Shown here: positions 21,305 to 28,575 of the stretch, piece after piece | How the letters are laid out: each line of letters begins with the position of its first letter | Numbering within the stretch: the stretch's first letter is position 1 | DNA from: Clostridiales bacterium UBA4696 | GTDB lineage: Bacteria; Bacillota; Clostridia; Oscillospirales; Oscillospiraceae | Direction of reading: 5' to 3' | DNA: 32,639 bases | Assembly: GCA_002404795.1 (NCBI GenBank) | Contig: DHKK01000139.1 | Span: 1 to 32,639 of the forward strand | Program-made: the position numbers and the translations under genes | The notes under the pieces: model-generated | Seen by the model: only the letters and a program-made list of their open reading frames with translations | What the model was told of the DNA's origin: nothing | Databases searched by the model: none

Positions 21305-21933
21305 GCGGATGCGCCTTTCCTGAGGATCTTTGCGATCTGCTTTTCGATAGCCGCCGGCAGGTCGCTGGAAAACTGCGCGTAGGCTGCGTCGACGGCCTCG
21401 TCGGAGTGGAGCATTTGCGGGGTGGAGACGGTGACGAGCTTTTCGACGCGCGTGAGATCCCAGCCGAGCAGTTTACGGGCGGCATAGGCGCGGCCGGAGC
21501 GATAGGTTTCGCCGGGCACGCGGCGGAGGATGGCAATTTTGCCGTTGCGGAAGGTTGCCGTAAAGGGTTTCGGCTGCCCGCCGATCTGCTTAAGCGCGTT
21601 TTCGGCAAGGACATGCGCGGAGACGGGCGCGCGCACGTTGGGCGCGGGCTGGTGCTCGAACTTGGCGAGGTCGTTGGCCGCGCCGTGCGCGCGCAGGGTG
21701 ACGGTCATGCCGTCGCCCTTTTGAGAGAGTTTGAGCGCCTTATTGGCGAGCAGGGAAGGATCCTGCTCGGCGTAGCGCTCGCGCGCCGTCTCAAGCATGC
21801 GCTTGCGCACGGCGTTGGCCGTCTGGCGGATGGCCGCCTTGAGGACGGTTTCCGCCTCCCCCTCCAAAGCGCCGAGGCGCTGCCGGATGGCGGCAAGCTG
21901 CTGATCTACGTTGACCTGATACTCAAGGCTCAC
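21301..21933 (-). CDS. Minor tail/neck protein, HK97-gp10 or lambda gpZ-like
   Basis: This 210-residue basic protein is in the neck region. It begins with a long helix (DQQLAAIRQRLGALEGEAET; LKAAIRQTANAVRKRMLETA) and contains SLLANKALKLSQKGDGMTVT and a C-terminal helix rich in Lys and Ala. The pattern resembles lambda gpZ/HK97 gp10 proteins, which sit at the head-tail connection. GTG 21933 follows GGAGGGCGAAGAT and overlaps the preceding stop by 4 nt. Confidence 0.65.
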   Translation of the reverse strand: MSLEYQVNVDQQLAAIRQRLGALEGEAETVLKAAIRQTANAVRKRMLETARERYAEQDPSLLANKALKLSQKGDGMTVTLRAHGAANDLAKFEHQPAPNVRAPVSAHVLAENALKQIGGQPKPFTATFRNGKIAILRRVPGETYRSGRAYAARKLLGWDLTRVEKLVTVSTPQMLHSDEAVDAAYAQFSSDLPAAIEKQIAKILRKGASA

Positions 21934-22247
21934 ATCTTCGCCCTCCGCAGGCGGAGGACATATACGCCGCGCTCCTCCGTCGCCTCGACGACCTGATAAT
22001 TCGCGCCGTCGTAGCAGACGATTCCGCGCTGCTTCGGCCGCGCGCCATACTCGCTCGCGCGGACGCGCAGAAGCAGGTCGGAGGTATAGAGGCCGTCGGT
22101 GTGCTGTCCGTCCGTCCAGTCGATGAGGCTGTCGGTATCGTCGACGACGAGCATGGGCTTGCCGTTGAGGACATGCTTTTGCGCAAAATCGTCCGTCTGA
22201 AAAAAGACGGCGTCAAGATCGGGCAGGATCTGATCGCAAAGCGGCAT
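21930..22247 (-). CDS. Putative head-tail connector (stopper-like)
   Basis: This 105-residue, beta-rich protein (ILPDLDAVFFQTDDFAQKHV at the start; GIVCYDGANYQVVEATEERG and VYVLRLRRAKM at the end) is in the position and size range of lambda FII-like stopper or head-tail joining proteins. Pattern and position support that assignment but no unique motif does. It starts at ATG 22247 and overlaps the next gene by 4 nt. Confidence 0.6.
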   Translation of the reverse strand: MPLCDQILPDLDAVFFQTDDFAQKHVLNGKPMLVVDDTDSLIDWTDGQHTDGLYTSDLLLRVRASEYGARPKQRGIVCYDGANYQVVEATEERGVYVLRLRRAKM

Positions 22248-22253
22248 GAGCGG

Positions 22254-22607
22254 TTACCCCCTATAGTACTCGTCGAGCTTTTGCAGCATGGCCGACTTGG
22301 TCATGCTATCGGTGTGGAAAATGCCCGCCTCGTCCATGACGGCGGCAAGCTGCGCCTTGGTCATATCCTCCGAATAGGCGGGCATGCCGGGCAAATCGAA
22401 TTGCGCCGCCTGCGGCGCGGGCTCTGCGGCGGCCTGCACGGGCTGCGGCGCGGGACGCTCCGCGCCGGACGCGTATTCGGCCACGCCCATGCGCACGAGC
22501 CGCGCCTCTACCTCCGGCGGGAAGGAGCGGGGGCCGCTTTCCGCCGTGATGGTCTCGAGCGGCCCGTTACCCGTCCAGCCGAAAGCGCCTGCGATCATCT
22601 TGATCAT
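22254..22607 (-). CDS. Small head-completion protein with SAP/HeH-like end
   Basis: This 117-residue protein follows the major capsid gene. Residues 1-45 (including GPRSFPPEVEARLVRMGVAE) are followed by a proline- and alanine-rich linker (ERPAPQPVQAAAEPAPQAAQ). The C-terminal helix-extended-helix motif MTKAQLAAVMDEAGIFHTDS (residues about 82-101) with MTKSAMLQKLDEYY resembles the SAP/HeH/LEM motifs seen in phage head-tail adaptors. Its role may be DNA- or connector-binding at the portal vertex. ATG 22607 follows GGAGGGCGCTGACG. Confidence 0.6.
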   Translation of the reverse strand: MIKMIAGAFGWTGNGPLETITAESGPRSFPPEVEARLVRMGVAEYASGAERPAPQPVQAAAEPAPQAAQFDLPGMPAYSEDMTKAQLAAVMDEAGIFHTDSMTKSAMLQKLDEYYRG

Positions 22608-22624
22608 CGTCAGCGCCCTCCAGC

Positions 22625-23686
22625 TTAAGAGAAGACTACGGTGGACTTGAGGAAACAGTTCTGCGCGTTGACGACCGGGAGCGGGCAGGAGCGAAGGGCG
22701 AGCTCGCGCGTCTGGCGGACGGTCTCAAAGAGCGGCACGCGCTTTTTGGCGTAGGAGTGGATCATGCCGTCGGACGGCTCTACCTGATCGACGCGGCCAT
22801 AGAGCATGCGGCCCGCGCCCGGCGCGGTCATGATCAGGTCGTTATCGCCGATATACTTGGCGGAGGTGCCGTCAAGCTTGGCGTAGGTCATGGGGTAGGA
22901 AATGACGTTAAACTGCGGCCCGTACGCGTTGAGCGTGCCCAGAAGGAACGCGCCCTGCGGCATGTCCTCGGGCTTGATGCCGCCGAGCTCATAGCGGCGG
23001 TTATCGAGCAGGTCGCGGATGACGGAGTTATTGATCAGGGCGCTGGCGACATTTGCGCCGATGATGATATCAGTCGCGGGCAAGCCCTTCTGCGCCATCT
23101 GGTTATACATGGCGTAGAGGTCTTCGAGGATTTTCGCGCCGGTCGCGCCCCAGGACGTGGTGGGCGTATAAGTGGCAGAGTTGCTGGATCCGTCGTAAAA
23201 ATGGATCGTCTGCTTTTCGCCGACGTCGTTTTCGTCCGCGTGGACGGTGACCTCCAAAGCGTTGGTGGTCATGACCTCGGCGCACATAGCCTCTTCGGTG
23301 CGGGTAATGCTCTCATCAAGCTCCTGCAGATCGCGCGTGATGAGAGATGCTTCGCGCTGCTGCGGGGTGAGCTCGCTGTAGAGCGCCTCGCCAAAGCCCT
23401 TATAGTACAGGTCATCGACGGTGATGGTGCGCTTGGGCGCGATCATCGGCGGCTCGTACTTGCGCGCCTTAAAGCCGGTCCTGTCGACGATCATGCCGTC
23501 GGAGTTACGGGTGACGTGCGGCGCGATCTTTTTGGTGCCCTCACGATATTCGATGAGGACGTCGTTGGTGGCAAAGATATCGCCAGCGCCGGTGGGGAAG
23601 TACCGGTCGCGGAGGAAGGTCGTGGCCGGAAGCATGGTTTCGATGGCGGCCAAAAGGGCATGGGTGGAAAAAATGTCAATCGCCAT
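22625..23686 (-). CDS. Major capsid protein, lambda gpE-like
   Basis: This 353-residue protein is of the lambda gpE family (HK97 fold). Typical stretches are PATTFLRDRYFPTGAGDIFA at residues about 20-39, MVDRTGFKARKY-like and PKRTITVDDLYYKGFGEALY in the N-arm and middle, and TDIIIGANVASALINNSVIR (about 205-224). The end is SYAKKRVPLFETVRQTRELA. It forms the procapsid shell with the decoration protein of the upstream gene. ATG 23686 follows GGAGGTTAATCCCGT. A terminator-like hairpin stands between the two genes. Confidence 0.93.
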   Translation of the reverse strand: MAIDIFSTHALLAAIETMLPATTFLRDRYFPTGAGDIFATNDVLIEYREGTKKIAPHVTRNSDGMIVDRTGFKARKYEPPMIAPKRTITVDDLYYKGFGEALYSELTPQQREASLITRDLQELDESITRTEEAMCAEVMTTNALEVTVHADENDVGEKQTIHFYDGSSNSATYTPTTSWGATGAKILEDLYAMYNQMAQKGLPATDIIIGANVASALINNSVIRDLLDNRRYELGGIKPEDMPQGAFLLGTLNAYGPQFNVISYPMTYAKLDGTSAKYIGDNDLIMTAPGAGRMLYGRVDQVEPSDGMIHSYAKKRVPLFETVRQTRELALRSCPLPVVNAQNCFLKSTVVFS

Positions 23687-23736
23687 ACGGGATTAACCTC
23701 CTTGCATTTGATGGGGGATAGGGGAAAATGGGCAAC

Positions 23737-23763
23737 AAAAAGGGCGGCATCAAATGCCGCCCT
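23737..23763 (-). terminator. Terminator-like hairpin between decoration and capsid genes
   Basis: A perfect 10-bp stem (AGGGCGGCAT/ATGCCGCCCT) with a 3-nt loop is followed on the minus strand by TTTTTGTT. It lies 17 nt after the decoration gene and 51 nt before the capsid gene. Since capsid protein needs high expression, a leaky terminator or processing hairpin is more plausible than a full stop. Confidence 0.75.
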
Positions 23764-23779
23764 GGAAGGGGTGCGCGCC

Positions 23780-24193
23780 TTAAAGCGCCGTGTAGTCGAT
23801 CTGGTCGCTGAGGAGGATCTGCTTGCCGCGCAGGGTTTCCTTATCGGCGGCGGAGATGGAGCCGCCGGAGGCGACGATAAGCTTCTGCTCGACGAAGTGA
23901 CCCGTCCGATACGCAAAGGCGACGGCGGCGGCCGTGGTGCCGACGGTGACGTCTTCGGCGAGGATCATGCCGGGCGTAAGCGTTTCATTCGAGCCGGCGG
24001 AAGTGCCGTGGATGACGTACGTCGCATCGCCGCCGGTGCCGGAGGAAAGATCAAGCAGGGTGCCGCGCTTAAGCGTGGCGGCGGCCGTCGATTCCTTACG
24101 GATTTTGATGGTGCAGACCTGCGCGGGCGGGTAAAGACCCGCGATCAGGCCGTCATTGGGGTTGACAGGGATGACTTCATAGATATCCGGCAT
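23780..24193 (-). CDS. Head decoration protein, lambda gpD-like
   Basis: This 137-residue protein is placed between protease/scaffold and capsid genes, where lambda has gpD. It has STAAATLKRGTLLDLSSGTG and MILAEDVTVGTTAAAVAFAY (residues about 80-99), typical of the trimeric capsid-stabilising family. I chose ATG 24193 (AGTGAGG upstream) over an in-frame GTG at 24205. Confidence 0.88.
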   Translation of the reverse strand: MPDIYEVIPVNPNDGLIAGLYPPAQVCTIKIRKESTAAATLKRGTLLDLSSGTGGDATYVIHGTSAGSNETLTPGMILAEDVTVGTTAAAVAFAYRTGHFVEQKLIVASGGSISAADKETLRGKQILLSDQIDYTAL

Positions 24194-24201
24194 GGTATGC
24201 C

Positions 24202-24729
24202 TCACTTTCTGCCCTTGAGGGCGTCGTTGGCGCGCTGCGCGGCTTCGCGCATGAGGTTGACGGCTTTGTCCGCATCGGAGAGCGGCTTTTCCGGCGCGGC
24301 ATAGCCGCCGCGCACTTTGGCGGACGCGGCGGTTTCGCGCGCCATCCCGGCGCGGATACCGGAGCGGGAGACTTTGCCGGCGCGGGCGCGGGCCGCCTTA
24401 AAGAGCAGCGCCTTTGCGTCGACGCGCTCGTCTTCCTCGCCAAACTTGGCCTTGCGCGTCTCTTCCGGGTCGTCCACTTCGTCCTCGATCTCTTCGATTT
24501 CGGCGAGGCGGGCGTTTTCTTCTTCCGCGCCCTGCCGCGTGGCCTCTTCGATGATCTGCTGGACAAGATCCGGGTATGCTTCTTTGAGCTCTTCGACGGT
24601 GGTGATTTCGGCGGCCGGCTCTTCGCGCTGCGGCTCGCCTTCCTCGTTCTCGGGGCGATCCTCTTCGAGTTCGGCGTCGGTGCGCTGCTCTTCTTCGGGC
24701 AGCTCGGCGTGGGCAAAACGTTTCTTCAT
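24202..24729 (-). CDS. Putative nested scaffold protein (lambda Nu3-like)
   Basis: This would be a 175-residue product from an internal in-frame ATG (codon 258 of the protease gene), preceded by AAAGGA with a 9-nt spacer. It begins MKKRFAHAELPEEEQRTDAE and consists entirely of the acidic coiled part and the C-terminal basic region. In lambda the scaffold Nu3 is made in the same way from an internal start in the protease gene C. The role is inferred from this parallel. Confidence 0.55.
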   Translation of the reverse strand: MKKRFAHAELPEEEQRTDAELEEDRPENEEGEPQREEPAAEITTVEELKEAYPDLVQQIIEEATRQGAEEENARLAEIEEIEDEVDDPEETRKAKFGEEDERVDAKALLFKAARARAGKVSRSGIRAGMARETAASAKVRGGYAAPEKPLSDADKAVNLMREAAQRANDALKGRK

Positions 24730-25500
24730 GGCTGCATGTCCTTTCTGTTGATTTTTGGGGGCGTCGGTATCAAGTAACTTGGGCTCGTCGCGGGCCCTCG
24801 CGGCGGGCAGGGCAAATGGCATCATTCGCGCAGCGACGCGCAAACGGCCGACGTTGAGGACGCCGGGCGTGTTGCTCTCCGTAACGGCCGGCGCTTCGCC
24901 GGCGATGACTTCGTCGGCAAAGCCGGCGTCGACGGCCTCCTGGCCGACCATCCAGCTTTCGGCGTCCATGCGGGCGCGGACGGCGGCTTCGTCCAAACCG
25001 GTGCGCTCAATGTACGCGTTGATAAGCTGTTTATCGTAGCCGTCCAGCTCATCCGCCGCGGCGCGCAGGTCAAGCGCGTTGCACATATCGCACATGGGGT
25101 AGAGCGCGTGGTGGACCATGACGGCGGCGCTCGGATAGATCTGGCGCACTGCGCCCGCCTGGAAGATGACGCTTCCGGCGCTGGCGGCGAGACTATCGCA
25201 GATGGTGACGACCTCGCCCGAAAGCGCCTTGAGGCGGTTATAGATGGCGACGCCGCTGATCAGATCGCCGCCGACGGAGTTGATATGGACGGTGACGCGG
25301 CGCTTGCCCTCCAGCTCGTCAAGCTGGGGCAAAAAGTCCGAAAGGGCGATGTATCCGTCCGTGACGGGTTCGCCGGTGAACCAGTCGATGGGCGGGGTAT
25401 CGACGATCTCGCCGTAGAGGTTAAGCGTCGCCTCGTCGCCCTCGGCGGCGATGGCGTAAGCCGAAAGCGGCGGGCGGCGGAAAAACGGGTTAGGTCTCAT
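24202..25500 (-). CDS. Head maturation protease (ClpP/S14-like) fused to scaffold
   Basis: This 432-residue protein has an N-terminal ClpP-type protease domain (residues 20-210): VTVHINSVGGDLISGVAIYN, DSLAASAGSVIFQAG with the likely nucleophile Ser107, and AAVMVHHALYPM with the likely catalytic His130. It processes capsid proteins during assembly. The C-terminal half is highly acidic and coiled (LPEEEQRTDAELEEDRPENE), then more basic, which fits a scaffolding region. An internal start for the scaffold alone is listed separately. ATG 25500 (behind AGGAGGTGCCTAGCCCTG) overlaps the portal gene end by 11 nt; an upstream frame to 25761 is an antisense-type artefact over the portal gene. Confidence 0.9.
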   Translation of the reverse strand: MRPNPFFRRPPLSAYAIAAEGDEATLNLYGEIVDTPPIDWFTGEPVTDGYIALSDFLPQLDELEGKRRVTVHINSVGGDLISGVAIYNRLKALSGEVVTICDSLAASAGSVIFQAGAVRQIYPSAAVMVHHALYPMCDMCNALDLRAAADELDGYDKQLINAYIERTGLDEAAVRARMDAESWMVGQEAVDAGFADEVIAGEAPAVTESNTPGVLNVGRLRVAARMMPFALPAARARDEPKLLDTDAPKNQQKGHAAMKKRFAHAELPEEEQRTDAELEEDRPENEEGEPQREEPAAEITTVEELKEAYPDLVQQIIEEATRQGAEEENARLAEIEEIEDEVDDPEETRKAKFGEEDERVDAKALLFKAARARAGKVSRSGIRAGMARETAASAKVRGGYAAPEKPLSDADKAVNLMREAAQRANDALKGRK

Positions 25501-27121
25501 CAGGGCTAGGCACCTCCTGTGTCTGCGGGGCTTCGGGCAGCTGCGGCGTGGCGGCGGCCTGCATGTCTCCGCCGCCCGCGGCGGAAAGCATGGCGTTTTC
25601 GACGGCGAGCCGCTCGACGTTGCGCTCGAACTCGGAGCCGTTGATCTTGATGGCCTCGTCAGCGCGGGTGGAAAGCCCGGCCTCGATGGCCATGACGGAG
25701 GCCTTGAGTTCTTTTTCCGGGTCGAGCGTGCCGATGCTCGGGCCGATCCACGAGCTGCCAAGATAGGCGCGATGGGCGATGGGATCGGTAAAGTATCCGG
25801 GCGCGTCGATGCGGCCGGAGGCGACGGCCTCCGTCATCCACCACTCATAGACAGGGCGGCAAAAATCATCCGTAAGCCACTCGCGGCGCATGCGGAACAT
25901 CTTCCAAGCGTCCAAAATGGCGGCACGGGCGGCGGAGTAGCTGCCGTTGTAGCTTTTGAGCAGCATATCGCTGGGCACCTCCAGCGCCGCGCCGATCTGC
26001 TCGCAGAGGGCGCGGACGAAGGGATCGAACACGCCCTGCGGGTGCGTCGGGTCTAGTCCCTTGACGTCTTCGCCGGGTTTTAGGGTGTTGATGGTACCGG
26101 GCCCCATCTGGTAATCGTTTTCGGCAGGCGGGACGCCGTCGAGATGATCGACCTCGTTCCAGGGCATGGCTTCCGGGCTTTCGGTCGTGACGAAAGCCGT
26201 AAAAAAGCTTTGCACGACGGCGGCGGCAAGCTCCGCCTCCGTAAACCGCCTGAGCTGCAAAAGCGGCTCGATAACGGGCGCGAGAAGCGACACGCCGCGA
26301 TATTGCCCCGGGCGCTCGCAATCGCAGATGTGCAGGATATTAGAAAGTCCTGTCTCTTCGCCATACGCGGGGACGCGGACGAAGACTTCCGGCTCTCCCG
26401 CCGCGCTGATCAAGTCGAACGGATAGGTGTTGGCGACATGATAGGCGACGACCGCGCCGGCGGTATCGACCTCCACGCCGTCGTAGATGGGGTTGTCGTT
26501 ATCCGGGTTGCGGCCGATAGTCGAAAAGGGGCCGACGGTATGCGTCAGCGTCGGCGTGCGGACGCGGTCGGCCTCGACGAGCTGCAGGCGCAAAGTATAC
26601 GGCGCGAGCGGCGCGGCGGGCATATGCCGCCGAAGGACGAAGACGTCGCCCGAAAGCGCCCAGGACATGCAGGCCAGCTGCTGCAGGGCATAGAAGTTGT
26701 TCATCCCCTGCATGTCGCAGGCGCGCTTATCTTCCGCCCAAAGCGCAAACTCACGCTCGACATTGCGCTGCCACGCGGCGGCCTCTGCCTCCGTCATGCC
26801 GAGCGCTTCGCGGTCAACGTTTGCCTTTAGGACAAGCCCCGTGCCGACGATATTGGTGCGCAGGTTTTTAATTGCGCTCGTCGCAACGGGCGCGCCCATA
26901 TAAAGCATGCGCGCGCGCTGGCGCAGGGTAAGGTTATTTTCGTCAATATCCGCCTGCGGCGAGTTGCTGTTGGGCACCATTGCTTTGAGGGCGCGCTTTG
27001 CCCAGCTGGCGCCAGAATCAGAATAGCCGGAATTTACGGCTCTGCGCACGGATGCGGCAGAGCCGCCGGCGCGTACCGGCGGCCCCTGCACGGCGTGTCT
27101 GTTTTTCTTTTTCCTGCTCAC
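25490..27121 (-). CDS. Portal protein, lambda gpB-like
   Basis: This 543-residue protein of the lambda-type portal family (Phage_portal_2) begins with a basic region (SRKKKNRHAVQGPPVRAGG), followed by NNLTLRQRARMLYMGAPVAT and SAIKNLRTNIVGTGLVLKAN (residues about 80-100) that mark the family. Later segments include GVSLLAPVIEPLLQLRRFTE and AALEVPSDMLLKSYNGSYSA. The dodecameric portal is the DNA entry channel and head-tail connection. GTG 27121 overlaps the stop of the gpW-like gene by 4 nt. Confidence 0.93.
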   Translation of the reverse strand: MSRKKKNRHAVQGPPVRAGGSAASVRRAVNSGYSDSGASWAKRALKAMVPNSNSPQADIDENNLTLRQRARMLYMGAPVATSAIKNLRTNIVGTGLVLKANVDREALGMTEAEAAAWQRNVEREFALWAEDKRACDMQGMNNFYALQQLACMSWALSGDVFVLRRHMPAAPLAPYTLRLQLVEADRVRTPTLTHTVGPFSTIGRNPDNDNPIYDGVEVDTAGAVVAYHVANTYPFDLISAAGEPEVFVRVPAYGEETGLSNILHICDCERPGQYRGVSLLAPVIEPLLQLRRFTEAELAAAVVQSFFTAFVTTESPEAMPWNEVDHLDGVPPAENDYQMGPGTINTLKPGEDVKGLDPTHPQGVFDPFVRALCEQIGAALEVPSDMLLKSYNGSYSAARAAILDAWKMFRMRREWLTDDFCRPVYEWWMTEAVASGRIDAPGYFTDPIAHRAYLGSSWIGPSIGTLDPEKELKASVMAIEAGLSTRADEAIKINGSEFERNVERLAVENAMLSAAGGGDMQAAATPQLPEAPQTQEVPSPDET

Positions 27122-27387
27122 CAGATCGGCACCACCCCTGCGGCTTTACGGCGGCCGCCGCCGGCCAGGACCGCCTCCAGCTCGTCTATCTCGGATTCCG
27201 TTTTGCGGATCTCTTCCATCAGTTTGGCGAGGTCCAGCCGCGTGAGCGACCGGCTGCCGATGGAATACTGCTGCACGCCGGAGTTGGCCAGGGCGTCATA
27301 TGCGGCGTACAGTTTTTCGAGCAGCTCGCGCCGAAAGGTCAGGCGGCGCTCGATGTCAGTGCGGGTAGCGATGGGGATCACCTCCAA
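27118..27387 (-). CDS. gpW-like head-tail joining protein
   Basis: This 89-residue helical protein is located between packaging genes and portal, in the lambda gpW position. It contains VQQYSIGSRSLTRLDLAKLM (residues about 38-57), matching the 'YSIGGRSLTRAD' motif of gpW/DUF6148-type proteins, followed by a coiled helix (EEIRKTESEIDELEAVL). The start is uncertain: TTG 27387 overlaps a GGAGGTG that could itself be a ribosome binding site, and a GTG at 27381 is an alternative. It ends on the portal start. Confidence 0.75.
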   Translation of the reverse strand: MEVIPIATRTDIERRLTFRRELLEKLYAAYDALANSGVQQYSIGSRSLTRLDLAKLMEEIRKTESEIDELEAVLAGGGRRKAAGVVPIW

Positions 27388-27391
27388 GAGG

Positions 27392-28564
27392 TCAGTTAAT
27401 GCGTTCGGCTTTTTTGCCGGTTAAGTTTTCCCAGCGGCGAATGATAACTTCACAGTAGTGCGGGTCAAGTTCCATCATGTAACAGTTTCGTCCCGTCTGC
27501 TCGCAGGCGATCAGCGTGGTTCCGGATCCGCCGAAAAGATCGAGTACATTCATGCCTTTTTTAGAGCTGTTAGAGATTTGATACTCAAAAAGCGGCACAG
27601 GCTTCATTGTTGGATGCTCGGCATTTCGTGTTGGACGGTCGAACTCCAAGACGGTTGTCTGCTTCCTGTCGGACTCCCAGCAGTGCGCAGCGCCTTCTTT
27701 CCAGCCGTACAGGCAAGGCTCATGTTTCCATTGATAGTCTTGCCGGCCCAGCACGAGCGAGTTCTTTACCCATATCAGAGTCTGGCGTACTTCCCAGTCT
27801 ACTGCCGAGCAGGCAAGCATAAACGCAGCAATTGTTCGGCTCGCATGCCAAATATAAAATGCGGCTCCAGGACGCATGGTTTCGTCAGCCGCCGCAAAAG
27901 CGGCCGTGAGCATGCCACCGAGGGCTTCGTCCGTCATGGCATCGTTTTCAATTTTTAGCGATTCTTCCGTTTTGCCGGTATAGTCTACTCCGTAAGGAGG
28001 GTCGGTTAAAAGCAGGTCAATAATTTGCCCCCCCTCGGTTAGAGCGCTGACCTGCTGCCGGTTCGTGCTGTCTCCACACATGAGACGGTGTCTGCCCATG
28101 CGGTATATGTCCCCCGGCTTTACCGTCGTTGCTTCCGGGGGAGTGGGGTCGAAGTCGTCATCATCGCCGGGTAGGTCTTCCGTCTCCAGAGCTATGTCGC
28201 TTATGTCAAAGCCAAACTCCGACATATCCATCGCGCCCTGCAGATCCCCGAGCTCCGCGGCGAGTTCGTCCGGAAGCCACTCGGCGGCTTCGCCGGTTTT
28301 GTTATCGGCAAGCCGGTACGCTTTGACCTGCGCAGGCGAAAGATCGTCCGCGACAAGAACGGGAACGGTCTCCAGGCCAAGCCGCTTTGCGGCGCGGTAT
28401 CGCGTGTGCCCGCAAATGATCACGTTTTTCGCGTCGACGACGATTGGCTGTTTGAAGCCGAACTCGCGGATGCTTGCCGCGACCGGCTCAACCGCTGCAT
28501 CATTGTTGCGTGGGTTGCGGTCGTACGGTTTTATCTGCCCGATGGGCATATCGATGATTTTCAT
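27392..28564 (-). CDS. ParB-like domain fused to DNA methyltransferase
   Basis: This 390-residue fusion has an N-terminal ParB/Srx-like domain (residues 1-90: MPIGQIKPYDRNPRNNDAAV; VIICGHTRYRAAKRLGLETV) and a C-terminal N6-adenine/N4-cytosine methyltransferase. The catalytic DPPY is at residues 188-191 and the SAM-binding FGGSGTT at 344-350; this order (DPPY first) is the beta class. HPTMKPVPLFEYQISNSS precedes the SAM motif. It probably modifies phage DNA against host restriction. It is inserted between terL and the gpW-like gene; ATG 28564 follows GGAGGAACGCC, 11 nt after the terL stop. Its target sequence cannot be read from the sequence. Confidence 0.9.
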   Translation of the reverse strand: MKIIDMPIGQIKPYDRNPRNNDAAVEPVAASIREFGFKQPIVVDAKNVIICGHTRYRAAKRLGLETVPVLVADDLSPAQVKAYRLADNKTGEAAEWLPDELAAELGDLQGAMDMSEFGFDISDIALETEDLPGDDDDFDPTPPEATTVKPGDIYRMGRHRLMCGDSTNRQQVSALTEGGQIIDLLLTDPPYGVDYTGKTEESLKIENDAMTDEALGGMLTAAFAAADETMRPGAAFYIWHASRTIAAFMLACSAVDWEVRQTLIWVKNSLVLGRQDYQWKHEPCLYGWKEGAAHCWESDRKQTTVLEFDRPTRNAEHPTMKPVPLFEYQISNSSKKGMNVLDLFGGSGTTLIACEQTGRNCYMMELDPHYCEVIIRRWENLTGKKAERIN

Positions 28565-28575
28565 GGCGTTCCTCC

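Noticed and set aside
22757..24304. 515-codon open frame on the plus strand over the capsid and decoration genes
   Set aside because: It lies antisense to well-recognised capsid genes, has low-complexity Arg/Gly/Asp composition and no ribosome binding site; it is a product of high GC content. The same holds for long plus-strand frames at 2903-4207, 10474-11817, 11919-13001, 16363-17571 and 29527-30633.
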